DNA from: Deltaproteobacteria bacterium
GTDB taxonomy: Bacteria; Myxococcota_A; UBA9042; DTJE01
DNA: 64,000 nucleotides
Reading direction: 5' to 3'
Assembly: GCA_029547805.1 (NCBI GenBank)
Contig: JAKPOP010000017.1
Span: forward strand, 62,001 to 126,000
The translations under genes were made by a program, and so were the position numbers. Each line of letters starts with the position of its first letter. Position 1 is the first letter of the stretch. Positions 37,701-45,089 of the stretch are shown one piece after another. Under the pieces are notes generated by a model, which did no database searches, was not told where the DNA came from, and saw only the letters and a list, made by a program, of their open reading frames with translations.

Positions 37701-38179
37701 CGCCCGTTGCAGAGGTCATCGTCGTCCCGGGAACGGCAGTCCTCGTCCTTCGAGCACTGGCACAGGGCCTCCCCCGGGATGCACGCCCCATCCTGGCAGT
37801 GGTCGGGGTCGGTGCACGGATCGCCGTCATCGCAGGCCGACTGGTCCGGCCGGGAGACAACCTTGCAGGTCCCCCCCCGATCCCCGACGTCGCAGAGGCA
37901 CTGCTGGCAGGGCCCCAGGTCCCGGCAGGTCTGCTGACAATCGGTCCGAACGGTCGCCGGGGTGCACTCGGGCGGCGGCAGGTCCCCTGGCGGCGGCACG
38001 TCCTGCAGGTCCTGCCCGGGGTCCCTGCCCGGGTCCGGGGACGTCAGGCCAGGGTCCCCGGCGTCGTCCGGGTACTGGATGTCCATCCGGGCCGGGAGTT
38101 CCTGCCCCCCCCCGCCCCCGCAGGCCGCCAGCATCAGGCACCCGATCCACCACCTCGACGTGCAGGCATTCCGACGCAC
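34778..38179 (-). CDS. Giant Cys-rich lipoprotein with MopE-like, TIG and lamin-tail domains
   Basis: This is an 1133-codon frame starting at GTG 38179 after GAGG. The signal ends CLMLAACGGGGG, a good lipobox, followed by a D/P/G-rich stalk (about 30-70). Residues 75-370 carry tandem DDGDPCT-type Cys-rich units; LNGLDDDCDGLKDF and NGIDDDCDGFIDG are MopE-like copper-protein-type repeats. Two IPT/TIG-like beta domains and a lamin-tail (LTD) domain (VVINEVCWMGSSDDITDEWV, about 610) follow, then a second Cys-rich block. It is probably displayed outside the outer membrane. No enzyme motif is seen; adhesion, metal binding or surface structure are possible. It has no close operon partner. Confidence 0.85.
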   Translation of the reverse strand: MRRNACTSRWWIGCLMLAACGGGGGQELPARMDIQYPDDAGDPGLTSPDPGRDPGQDLQDVPPPGDLPPPECTPATVRTDCQQTCRDLGPCQQCLCDVGDRGGTCKVVSRPDQSACDDGDPCTDPDHCQDGACIPGEALCQCSKDEDCRSRDDDDLCNGRLVCDRRQFPFVCVLDLASVVRCSPAEDTACRVNRCDPGLGLCVMTPEPEGQPCTLPDPCVTRAECTQGECVARDLRDCEDGNLCTTDRCDPGLGCTHVDNQDSCEDGDPCTVEDRCNQGTCRGGPPAPCDDGDPCNGVEVCDRYEGCLPGGAPDCNDGNACTADSCDSQAGGCVHAWRPEASEGPADDPRCLNGLDDDCDGLKDFLDPDCRFGLSAVDPSDGPDVGGFDTTWVGQSLDQVTGTRVDGTPVPFLVKSSMALQVTMPPHGPGLVDVSIQSARFSFTLRNAFRYVTKVEDPSVVGALTAPTEPIVIREGESTPTLEATVRIPGVTDGPSPDPSIVIGRFGYGPRGSLPWASTGWRWFGPAQGTPTGDGALRFSSYTVPQVGGYFDLAVRFSLDGGQSWIYRDTVPDRGTYDPAGALPFTVMGVPRVGAVVINEVCWMGSSDDITDEWVELRNMTPAPFEMRDWKITGIRYPSGDLVLGDVGQVIRSTVIEPGGFFLISQYEASRSALDVNPDIAVVPGDSPLRGLSIPNTPPKTWQLVAPGGLVVDQARFTGTAGVDGNPLLLQPERTMERRSTPGTGLQDGDWQSAQVADGFDGDPRQRMNLGTPRGPNSDVPLCATDLDCAGRWPEETLTACEVRSCDPTLRRCRIAAIPDGGSCDDGLFCTVGETCQAGGCGSSSPRDCRDAGPVAACTLDLCDEEADACRNPWNPEAVEGPAGDARCANGIDDDCDGFIDGQDLQCRFSVTQVSPGVVPGTGGWSLALVGDAFDTVRKVRMGGVDCAFRVVNGQRIDFDSPPLAVVGFVAVSAWDGVVEAVLPDAVRVIGLASGVLAGIDRPTSDIVISLGASTPRIYGRVWAEGVTNGAEPADPASLVAEIGLGPKGFLESDPFRDPGWTWWPAAYNPDCQDCPRLGVYEYQAQVTPSQRGNHLVAFRVSVDGGNRFQYGMLGDPRDAPWDPYQTIVVSVQ

Positions 38180-38311
38180 CGTGGTCCTCGTTCCAGGCGC
38201 CCAAGAGGATAGCCGAGCCGTTGGGACCTTTCCACTCCCACGCGGCCCGCCCCCCCCTGTCCGGGCCCGATTCCGACCGGCCAGGATTCGCCTTGCCGAT
38301 CCGGGGCATGG

Positions 38312-39070
38312 TCACCGGTAGAGCAGCAGCGTCAGGAAGTAGTCGCTGACCAGGATCAGGATCGACGACAGCACCACGCTCTGGGTGGTCGCCATGCCGA
38401 CTCCCCGCGCGCCCTGGGTCGCCCCGAGTCCCTTGTGGCACCCCACCAGGGCCAGGATGAGGCCGAAGACGGCCGCCTTGATGAGCCCGGAGATCACGTC
38501 CCAGGAGTCGGCGTAGAGCCGGATCTTGTCCAGGAACATTCCCCCGTCCACGCCCATCAGGTAGACGCTCACGTAGTAGGCCCCCCCGATGCCCACCAGG
38601 TCGCAGAAGGCCGTCAGCACCGGCAGCATCACCACGGCGGCCAGCAGGCGCGGCGTCACCAGGTACTGCACCGGGTGAACCGCCATCGCCGAGAGGGCGT
38701 CCACCTGCTCCGTGACCACCATCGTGCCGATCTCCGTCGCAATGGCCGACCCGACCCGCCCTGTCACCATCAGGGCCGTGAGTACCGGCGCCAGTTCCCG
38801 CATCAGGGCCAGGGAGACCACCGACCCCACCAGGGTCTCGGCATTGAAGAGCCGGAAGGTGTGGATGGTCTGGACCGCGAAGACCATGCCGGTGAAGACC
38901 CCCGTCAACAGCACGATGAAGAGGGACCCGGCACCGATGAACTCCATCTGCTGCAGCAGCAGGCGCCAGCGGTAGGGGGGACGGAAGGACAGGAAGAGCC
39001 CCTCCCAGAGGAGAATCAAGGCCCTCCCGAAGCCCTCGACCCCTGCCAGGAGTGCCGCCAGCAACCGCAT
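38312..39070 (-). CDS. mlaE: MlaE-family ABC permease
   Basis: This is a 252-residue membrane protein with about five to six helices and family motifs FIGAGSLFIVLLTGVFTGMV, LVGSVVSLALMRELAPVLTA, GRVGSAIATEIGTMVVTEQ (with the EQ..AL segment), and GARGVGMATTQSVVLSSI at the end. MlaE forms the membrane channel of phospholipid (MCE) transporters together with MlaF ATPase and MlaD. Neither partner gene is visible on either side, so they must be elsewhere if this is functional. It has its own extended -10 promoter. Confidence 0.9.
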   Translation of the reverse strand: MRLLAALLAGVEGFGRALILLWEGLFLSFRPPYRWRLLLQQMEFIGAGSLFIVLLTGVFTGMVFAVQTIHTFRLFNAETLVGSVVSLALMRELAPVLTALMVTGRVGSAIATEIGTMVVTEQVDALSAMAVHPVQYLVTPRLLAAVVMLPVLTAFCDLVGIGGAYYVSVYLMGVDGGMFLDKIRLYADSWDVISGLIKAAVFGLILALVGCHKGLGATQGARGVGMATTQSVVLSSILILVSDYFLTLLLYR

Positions 39071-39090
39071 CGCCGCCCCCGGGACGCTGC

Positions 39091-39099
39091 ATTGTAGCA
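39091..39099 (-). promoter_or_regulatory. Extended -10 promoter of mlaE
   Basis: The minus strand reads TGCTACAAT, identical to the greA element, about 20 bases before the mlaE start. No -35 match is evident. Confidence 0.45.
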
Positions 39100-39130
39100 G
39101 AGACGGGTCCGACCGGCGCGACGGATCCGG

Positions 39131-39159
39131 TTGACGAAATGCCCCGGAAGTCGTATAAG
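39131..39159 (+). promoter_or_regulatory. Strong sigma-70 promoter of rpmB
   Basis: TTGACG and TATAAG, each one mismatch from consensus, are spaced by 17 bases. Predicted start near 39166, about 20 bases before the rpmB ATG. Confidence 0.75.
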
Positions 39160-39186
39160 ACGCCGCCCTTGAGCCAGGAGGACCCG

Positions 39187-39426
39187 ATGGCCCGCTGCGC
39201 GATCACCGGAAAGCGACGGCTCTCCGCGATGAACATCTCCCACGCCCACAATCGGACCAAGCGGTGGCAGCATCCGAACGTCCAGAACAAGCGCATCTGG
39301 GTCCCGGAACTGGAGCGATACGTCCGCCTCTCGCTTTCCACGCGGGCCCTGCGTACAATCACGAAAGTCGGCCTGGTTGCCTACGCCCGCAAGAAGGGGC
39401 TGGACCTCTCCGCCCTGGTGGATTGA
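39187..39426 (+). CDS. rpmB: 50S ribosomal protein L28
   Basis: This is a 79-residue ribosomal protein: MARCAITGKRRLSAMNISHA, the NRTKRWQHPNVQNKRIWVP region and RLSLSTRALRTITKVGL. It has only one of the zinc-ribbon cysteines, so it is the zinc-free type or nearly so. ATG 39187 follows a strong AGGAGG, and a near-consensus promoter is 30 bases upstream; the track's longer frame runs through that promoter and is rejected. It is not next to rpmG, unlike in many bacteria. Confidence 0.95.
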   Translation: MARCAITGKRRLSAMNISHAHNRTKRWQHPNVQNKRIWVPELERYVRLSLSTRALRTITKVGLVAYARKKGLDLSALVD

Positions 39427-39491
39427 GCGTCCCGGCGCCCTCGGTTCCACCGGGTGTCCAGGCCGGCCGGACGCTTGCTGGAGGTCAGGTC

Positions 39492-42050
39492 ATGGACATC
39501 CGCCACCGTCGTTCCCTGTGGCTGCCCGTCGTCTCGCTGGTCGTCGTCACGGTCGGTCTGGGCTGTGCCGACGAGAAGCGCAAGAAGCGGGTTGGGGACT
39601 CCTGTTCCGACGACACGGACTGCGAATCGGGCATTTGTTACGACAACCTCTGCCTGGACCCCGACGGGGACCTGGACGGGGACGGCCTCAAGAACGGCGT
39701 GGAAAAGAACCTGACCCGGACGGACCCGGGCAAGGCCGACACCGACGGGGACGGGGTCCCGGACGGCCTGGAGGTCGGGAACGACCCCCGGGCTTCCCTG
39801 GACCGGGACGAGGACGGGATCCCGGATGCCCTGGAGTCGCGGCTTCCCCAGGTGGACGGCGACGGGGACTGCATCCCCGACGAGTACGACCCCCACAACG
39901 ACGTGCCCGACGAGGACAACGCGGTGCTCGTGCAACTGGGGTGCCTGTCCGAAGGGGTCTGCGGCGCCGGGGCGGCGTCCGTCCTGGCCCGATGCGTCGA
40001 AGGGCGGATCGCCTGCGACTACTCGCAGGTGACCGGCTGGCAGGAAACGGAGACCTCCTGCGACGGCCTCGACAACGACTGCAATGGCCAGACCGACGAC
40101 GGAACGCTGGTGGATCCGACCCCCGACGCCTGCCCGACCGGAGGGGTCTGCGGTGGATCCGTGGCGCCCCAGCGACGATGCATCGATGGGGTCTTCGCCT
40201 GCGTCTTCGACGCCATCCCGGGCTGGCAGGCCTCCGAGACCCTCTGCGACGGCCTCGACAACGACTGCAACGGCCAGACCGACGAGGGGCTGCTGGGCAA
40301 CGCCTGCCAGGTGGAGAACGAGTTCGGAACATGCCCCGGAACCACCCGGTGCGCCGAAACGGGAGGGCAGGTGGTCTGCGAGGGCCCCGTTCCGGCTCCC
40401 GAGACCTGCAACGACCTCGATGACAACTGCGATGGCCAGACCGACGAGGGTCTTGCGGGAGAGGCCTGCACCATCACCAACGCGTTCGGGTCCTGCCCCG
40501 GCACGACGGCCTGCGACGGCGAGGGCGGAACGACCTGCGCGGGCCGGGTTCCGGCCGCCGAGGTCTGCAATCAGGTGGACGACAACTGCGACGGGCAGAC
40601 CGACGAGGACAACATCTGCTTCCGGACGGCTCACATCGCGGGGATCGTGATCCGGGCGCAGCCCCTGGCCGTGGTCCGGGGGCCGGTCCCCCTGGGAACC
40701 GGCGTCCGGGCCGCCACCACCGCCGAGGCACCCCTGAGCGGCGCCCGGGTCCGAGTCGGCGTCGGGGCCGCCTGCGAGGGCGACGTGCCGCCAGGGCCCT
40801 TCTACGAGACGGTCACGGGCCCCGAGGGCCTCTTCGACCTGGCCGTCGAGCCGGGCAACGCCTGCCTGCTGATCGACGCGGACCAGTTCCTGTCCATCCG
40901 ATCGGACCCCCTCCCGCTGACCGGAGGCGACGTCCTTCCCCTCCGGGTGGCGATGTATCCCCTGGAGACGCTGCCGGACCGGGGAACCATCTGCGGGCGG
41001 GTCCTCGGCAAGACCGCCAACGGAGAGGTTCCTCTGGGAGGCGCCCTGGTGCTGGCCACCGACGGCCAGGGGGCGGACCTGGGTCAGGTCGCCACCACGC
41101 AGCAGGGGCTGTTCTGCCTGACCGGACTGCCGCTGAACCCGCCCGACTCGGGGGGCGTCCTGCTGCAGTTCGTCCTGGCCGGCTGGTTCCGGGGCCGGGC
41201 GGTTCCGGTGGTCCTGCCGAACCAGGTGACCTTCCTGGAGCAGTTCCTGGAGCCCCTGCCCCAGGAACCGTCCCTCTGCTTCGCCGACACCTTTGAAGGA
41301 TCGCTGCCAGGAGGCGACACAGGACAGTCCCCGCCCCCCTGGGACATCGCCCCCCAGGACACCGACGTCCGGTGGAACTGGATCCAGTGGTCCCCCTCGA
41401 ACTCCTCCATCGGGGACTGCGTGCTGATGCCCGCCGAGGAGGTCTGCGAGACTGGCTCGGAATGTGTCCTCTGCCGGGAGGGCCAGACCCAGCAGTGCAT
41501 TCCCTCCCCGGGGGCGCTTCCGCTGCCCTACAGCGGGCAGGGGGCCTTCTGGTTCGGAAACCTGGAACTGGGCAACTACCTGCCCTTCGACCAGACCTGC
41601 GACCAGGCCGGCAAGCCCGTGGCCGGGACCCTCACATCCCCCTGGATCTTCGTCGGGGACGCCGTGGACCTGACCCTCTCGTTCGCCACGGCCTGGGAGG
41701 TCGAGTCCCGGGACCTGGACCGGGACCGGATGACGGTCGAGGCCCAGACTTCCATCCAGGCGGAACAGGACCTCTGGGTGCCGATCTGGGACATCAAGAA
41801 GGGAGCCGACAACCAGGGGGCCGTCTCGACGAAACAGGGGCTGTCCTCCGGCGGGCTGGGACGCTCCCCCGCCTGGGTCCTCCACTCGGTGGATCTCGCC
41901 TCCTGGCAACAGGCCGGCTGGATGCGGCTCCGGTTCGTGTTCGACTCGGTGGACGGAGTGGACAACGCCTTCCGAGGCCTCCTGATCGACGACGTGCAGG
42001 TCTGGGGCCGGGGATGTGGCGCGTCGGTGACGGGAGGATCGTTCCGCTGA
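39492..42050 (+). CDS. Lipoprotein with TSP3 and MopE-like repeats
   Basis: This is an 852-residue protein. The signal ends VVTVGLGCADE, a likely lipidated Cys. Residues 50-145 are Asp-rich calcium-binding thrombospondin type 3-like repeats (DLDGDGLKNGVE, DTDGDGVPDGLEV, DRDEDGIPDALE). Four MopE-like repeats follow (CDGLDNDCNGQTDDG, CDGLDNDCNGQTDEG, CNDLDDNCDGQTDEG, CNQVDDNCDGQTDED). Then come two carboxypeptidase-regulatory-like beta domains (about 390-560), and the C-terminus looks like a jelly-roll/MAM-type domain ending in LLIDDVQVWGRGC. A calcium-stabilised surface protein is inferred; Methylococcus MopE binds copper, so copper handling is possible. Confidence 0.85.
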   Translation: MDIRHRRSLWLPVVSLVVVTVGLGCADEKRKKRVGDSCSDDTDCESGICYDNLCLDPDGDLDGDGLKNGVEKNLTRTDPGKADTDGDGVPDGLEVGNDPRASLDRDEDGIPDALESRLPQVDGDGDCIPDEYDPHNDVPDEDNAVLVQLGCLSEGVCGAGAASVLARCVEGRIACDYSQVTGWQETETSCDGLDNDCNGQTDDGTLVDPTPDACPTGGVCGGSVAPQRRCIDGVFACVFDAIPGWQASETLCDGLDNDCNGQTDEGLLGNACQVENEFGTCPGTTRCAETGGQVVCEGPVPAPETCNDLDDNCDGQTDEGLAGEACTITNAFGSCPGTTACDGEGGTTCAGRVPAAEVCNQVDDNCDGQTDEDNICFRTAHIAGIVIRAQPLAVVRGPVPLGTGVRAATTAEAPLSGARVRVGVGAACEGDVPPGPFYETVTGPEGLFDLAVEPGNACLLIDADQFLSIRSDPLPLTGGDVLPLRVAMYPLETLPDRGTICGRVLGKTANGEVPLGGALVLATDGQGADLGQVATTQQGLFCLTGLPLNPPDSGGVLLQFVLAGWFRGRAVPVVLPNQVTFLEQFLEPLPQEPSLCFADTFEGSLPGGDTGQSPPPWDIAPQDTDVRWNWIQWSPSNSSIGDCVLMPAEEVCETGSECVLCREGQTQQCIPSPGALPLPYSGQGAFWFGNLELGNYLPFDQTCDQAGKPVAGTLTSPWIFVGDAVDLTLSFATAWEVESRDLDRDRMTVEAQTSIQAEQDLWVPIWDIKKGADNQGAVSTKQGLSSGGLGRSPAWVLHSVDLASWQQAGWMRLRFVFDSVDGVDNAFRGLLIDDVQVWGRGCGASVTGGSFR

Positions 42051-42174
42051 TGGAGCCCGAGACCCCCGGGCCCCTGGTATCGGCACGCCGGGAAAGGAGC
42101 GGCCCCTGATCCCTCGCAAGCCCCTCCCCTCCACCACGGAACGACCCGGAGTGGCCGATCGGCGGCGGGATTCC

Positions 42175-43203
42175 ATGCTGGATCTCGGTGCCCTGCTGGC
42201 GACCCATCCCTTCGTGGCTGCGCCGCTGGACGGCTACTCGGACTGGCCCTTCCGCCTCCTGTGCCGGTCCCAGGGCGCCGCTCTCTGCTTCAGCGAGATG
42301 GTCCCGGCCATGGCCCTGGTCCGGGGGGCCGAGGATGCCCGAAGGCGGCTGGACATCCCCCCGGAGGATCACCCCCTGGTGGTGCAGGTGGAGGGCGCCG
42401 ACCCGGCAACGATGGCCGAGGCGGCGGTCCAGGCCCAGGAGGCCGGTGCCGACGCGGTGGACATCAACGCGGGCTGTCCCTCCCGGCGGGTCACGAACGG
42501 ACGCGCCGGTGCGGCCCTGCTGTCGGACCTGCCGCGCCTCGAGGCCATCGTGAAGTCGGTCCGGCAGGCCGTCCGGGTCCCGGTGACCCTCAAGATCCGG
42601 ACTGGCGCCGTTCCGGGCCACTCGGTGCTGGAGGAGGTCGCGGCGATGGCGGCGGATCACGGCCTGACGCTCGTGACGCTCCACGCCCGGACCCGGTCCC
42701 AGGGCTTCCGGGGCAACGCCGACTGGTCCCAGATCACCCGCCTCCGGGGGATCCTGCCCTGTCCCTTGATCGGGAACGGGGACATCCTCTCGGCTGAGGA
42801 CGGTCTTCGGATGCTCCGCCAGACCGGCTGCCACGGGGCAATGGTGGGTCGGGCCTCCATCGGAAACCCCTGGATCTTCCGGGAATTGCTGGCCCTCTGG
42901 CGGGGGCTCCCGGTGCCCCCTCGGCCGGACCGGCAGGAATGGCGGTCGGTGGTCACGCGGCACTTCGATCTCCTGTGCGAGGCCCACCAGGGGGACGATC
43001 GCATGGCGGCGCGCCTCTTCCGGAAGCACCTGAGCCGCTACAGCCGCGGCATGGCGGGCGCCGTGGCCCTCCGGCGCTTCCTGCCGCAGGTCCAGAGCCG
43101 CAGCAGCCTCCTGGGGGCCATCGAGACGCTGCTTCAGCAGGAGCAGGCGGGACCTCCGGGACCTGTTTCTCCGGAAGGGGACCTTCCCTGGGACACGCCA
43201 TGA
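42175..43203 (+). CDS. dus: tRNA-dihydrouridine synthase
   Basis: This is a 342-residue FMN-dependent TIM-barrel enzyme that reduces uridine in the tRNA D-loop. Motifs: FVAAPLDGYSDWPFRLLCR (FMN-binding opening), DINAGCPSRRVTNGRAGAAL with the catalytic Cys in GCPS, TLKIRTGA, THARTRSQGF-like VTLHARTRSQGF, GNGDI and MVGRASIGNPW. The subfamily (DusA, B or C) is not decided. I take ATG 42175 over GTG 42151 because its N-terminus fits the family. It heads dus-prmC-era-GGDEF. Confidence 0.92.
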   Translation: MLDLGALLATHPFVAAPLDGYSDWPFRLLCRSQGAALCFSEMVPAMALVRGAEDARRRLDIPPEDHPLVVQVEGADPATMAEAAVQAQEAGADAVDINAGCPSRRVTNGRAGAALLSDLPRLEAIVKSVRQAVRVPVTLKIRTGAVPGHSVLEEVAAMAADHGLTLVTLHARTRSQGFRGNADWSQITRLRGILPCPLIGNGDILSAEDGLRMLRQTGCHGAMVGRASIGNPWIFRELLALWRGLPVPPRPDRQEWRSVVTRHFDLLCEAHQGDDRMAARLFRKHLSRYSRGMAGAVALRRFLPQVQSRSSLLGAIETLLQQEQAGPPGPVSPEGDLPWDTP

Positions 43204-43291
43204 TCCGGAACCGAGGCCCCCAGACGGCCCTCGTGGCCCGAGAGGATCCTCCGGATGGTCCCGGGGCTGCCTCCCCGGTCGAGGAAGGGCC

Positions 43292-44197
43292 ATGAATCCC
43301 GAGACGCCCCTGACCATCGGCGAGACGTTGCGCCTGGCCACCGGCTGGCTGGCCGGGAAGGGGATCCCCTCGGCTCGGCTGGACGCGGAGTTGCTGGCGG
43401 CCGAGGTCTGCGGCATCCGTCGACTGGACCTCTTCCTGTCTCCGGAACGGCCCCTGACCCCCGGGGAGCGGGCGCACCTGCGTGAACTCCTGCGGCGCCG
43501 GGCCCGAGGGGAGCCGGTGGCCTACCTCCTGGGACGGAAGGAATTCTACGGACTGGAAATCCGGGTGACCCCGGCGGTGTTGATCCCCAGGCCCGAAACG
43601 GAGTCGCTGGTGGATGCGGTGCTGGACCGGGTCGGTTCCGGGGCCGGGCCCCATCCCCGGATCGTGGACGTGGGCACCGGCAGCGGCGCCATCGCCTGCG
43701 CCCTCGCCTCCCGGATCCCCGAGGCGGAGATCCTGGGTGTGGACCTCTCGGAGGCGGCCCTGGAGATCGCTCGGGAGAATGGACGGCGCCTGGGGTTCGG
43801 GGACCGGGTCCGGTGGGCTCGGTCCGACCTCCTGGAGGCGGTGCCACCGGACCCGCCCTGGGACGTGGTCGTCAGCAATCCCCCCTACGTGGCCGAGACG
43901 GAGCGAGAGTCCCTGGACCCCGGCATCCGGGACTTCGAACCCCCGGAGGCCCTGTTCTCGGGACCCGAGGGGGTCGATCACCTGCGCCGCCTGCTACCCC
44001 AGGCCCTCCAGCGCCTCCGGCCGGGGGGATCCCTGGTGGTCGAGACCGGTTCCACGGTCCAGCGGCAACGGGCCCGGGCCCTGGTGTCCGCGTCGTTCCC
44101 TGCGGAGTCCGTCGTGGAGGTCCGGGACCCCTCGGGCCATCCCGTGGGTCTCGCGGCCCGCACGTCGATGCAGGAGGAGGTGGTCCATGGCCGATGA
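43292..44197 (+). CDS. prmC: PrmC, release factor glutamine methyltransferase
   Basis: This 301-residue SAM enzyme methylates the Gln of the GGQ motif in RF1 and RF2. It has the N-terminal helical domain, then GRKEFYGLEIRVTPAVLIPR with the following PETESLVD, the SAM motif IVDVGTGSGAIACALA, and the catalytic VVSNPPYVAE. The usual prfA gene is not beside it. Its 3' end overlaps era by 11 bases in a different frame. Confidence 0.93.
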   Translation: MNPETPLTIGETLRLATGWLAGKGIPSARLDAELLAAEVCGIRRLDLFLSPERPLTPGERAHLRELLRRRARGEPVAYLLGRKEFYGLEIRVTPAVLIPRPETESLVDAVLDRVGSGAGPHPRIVDVGTGSGAIACALASRIPEAEILGVDLSEAALEIARENGRRLGFGDRVRWARSDLLEAVPPDPPWDVVVSNPPYVAETERESLDPGIRDFEPPEALFSGPEGVDHLRRLLPQALQRLRPGGSLVVETGSTVQRQRARALVSASFPAESVVEVRDPSGHPVGLAARTSMQEEVVHGR

Positions 44198-45089
44198 TCA
44201 TCGCTGCGGAGTGGTCGCCATCGCCGGTCGCCCCAACGTCGGCAAGTCCACGCTGTTGAACCAGGTGCTCGGGACCAAGATCGCCATCGTGACGCCCAAG
44301 CCCCAGACCACCCGGGACCGGATCCTGGGCATCCTGACGCTCCCGGATGCCCAGGTCCTCTTCCACGATACTCCGGGCATCCACGTGCCGTCCAAGGCCC
44401 TGAACCGGCGCATGGTCCGCCTGGCCGAGGAGGCCCTGGCCGACGCGGACCTGGTGCTGCTGGTCACCGATGCCCATGACCCGGCCACCTGCCTGGAAGA
44501 GGAGGCCCTGGTGCTGGACCGGGTCCGGGGGGCTGGACGGCCGACCCTCCTGGTGCTGAACAAGATCGACCTGCGACGGAAGGCGGACCTGCTCCCCTGC
44601 ATGGACCGCTGGCGGTCCGCGGGCTTCGAGGACCAGGTTCCCGTGAGCGCCCTGACCGGCGACGGCGTGGACCGCCTGATCGAGGAGGTCCGGAAGCGCC
44701 TGCCGGTGGGACCGCCCCTCTACCCCGAGGACGACCTCAGCGACCGCCCGGTGCGCTACCTCGCCTCGGAGGTCCTCCGGGAAAAGGTCTTCCTGTCCAC
44801 CCGCCAGGAGATCCCCTACTCCATTGCGGTCACCATCGATCAGTTCCAGGAGCCGGAGCCCCCCCGGGCGATCCAGATCGATGCTACCATCCACGTCGAA
44901 AAGGAATCCCAGAAGCCGATCGTGATCGGGCGGAACGGGGCGATGCTCAAGCGCATCGGCATGGCCGCCCGGCAGGAACTGGAGGCGATCCTGGGTCGGA
45001 GCGTGATGCTCCGGATCTTCGTCCGGGTGGACGAGGACTGGACGCGGTCGGACCGCCTGGTGCGGTCCCTGCTGGACGAGGGGACATGA
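44187..45089 (+). CDS. era: GTPase Era
   Basis: This is a 300-residue essential GTPase for 16S rRNA maturation and 30S assembly. G1 is GRPNVGKST (14-22), G3 DTPGIH, G4 NKID, G5 SALTG, and the KH domain has IHVEKESQKPIVIGRNGAML. Start ATG 44187 lies inside the end of prmC, behind CAGGAGGAGG. Length and domain order are standard. It is followed by a GGDEF protein with ATGA overlap. Confidence 0.95.
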   Translation: MADDHRCGVVAIAGRPNVGKSTLLNQVLGTKIAIVTPKPQTTRDRILGILTLPDAQVLFHDTPGIHVPSKALNRRMVRLAEEALADADLVLLVTDAHDPATCLEEEALVLDRVRGAGRPTLLVLNKIDLRRKADLLPCMDRWRSAGFEDQVPVSALTGDGVDRLIEEVRKRLPVGPPLYPEDDLSDRPVRYLASEVLREKVFLSTRQEIPYSIAVTIDQFQEPEPPRAIQIDATIHVEKESQKPIVIGRNGAMLKRIGMAARQELEAILGRSVMLRIFVRVDEDWTRSDRLVRSLLDEGT

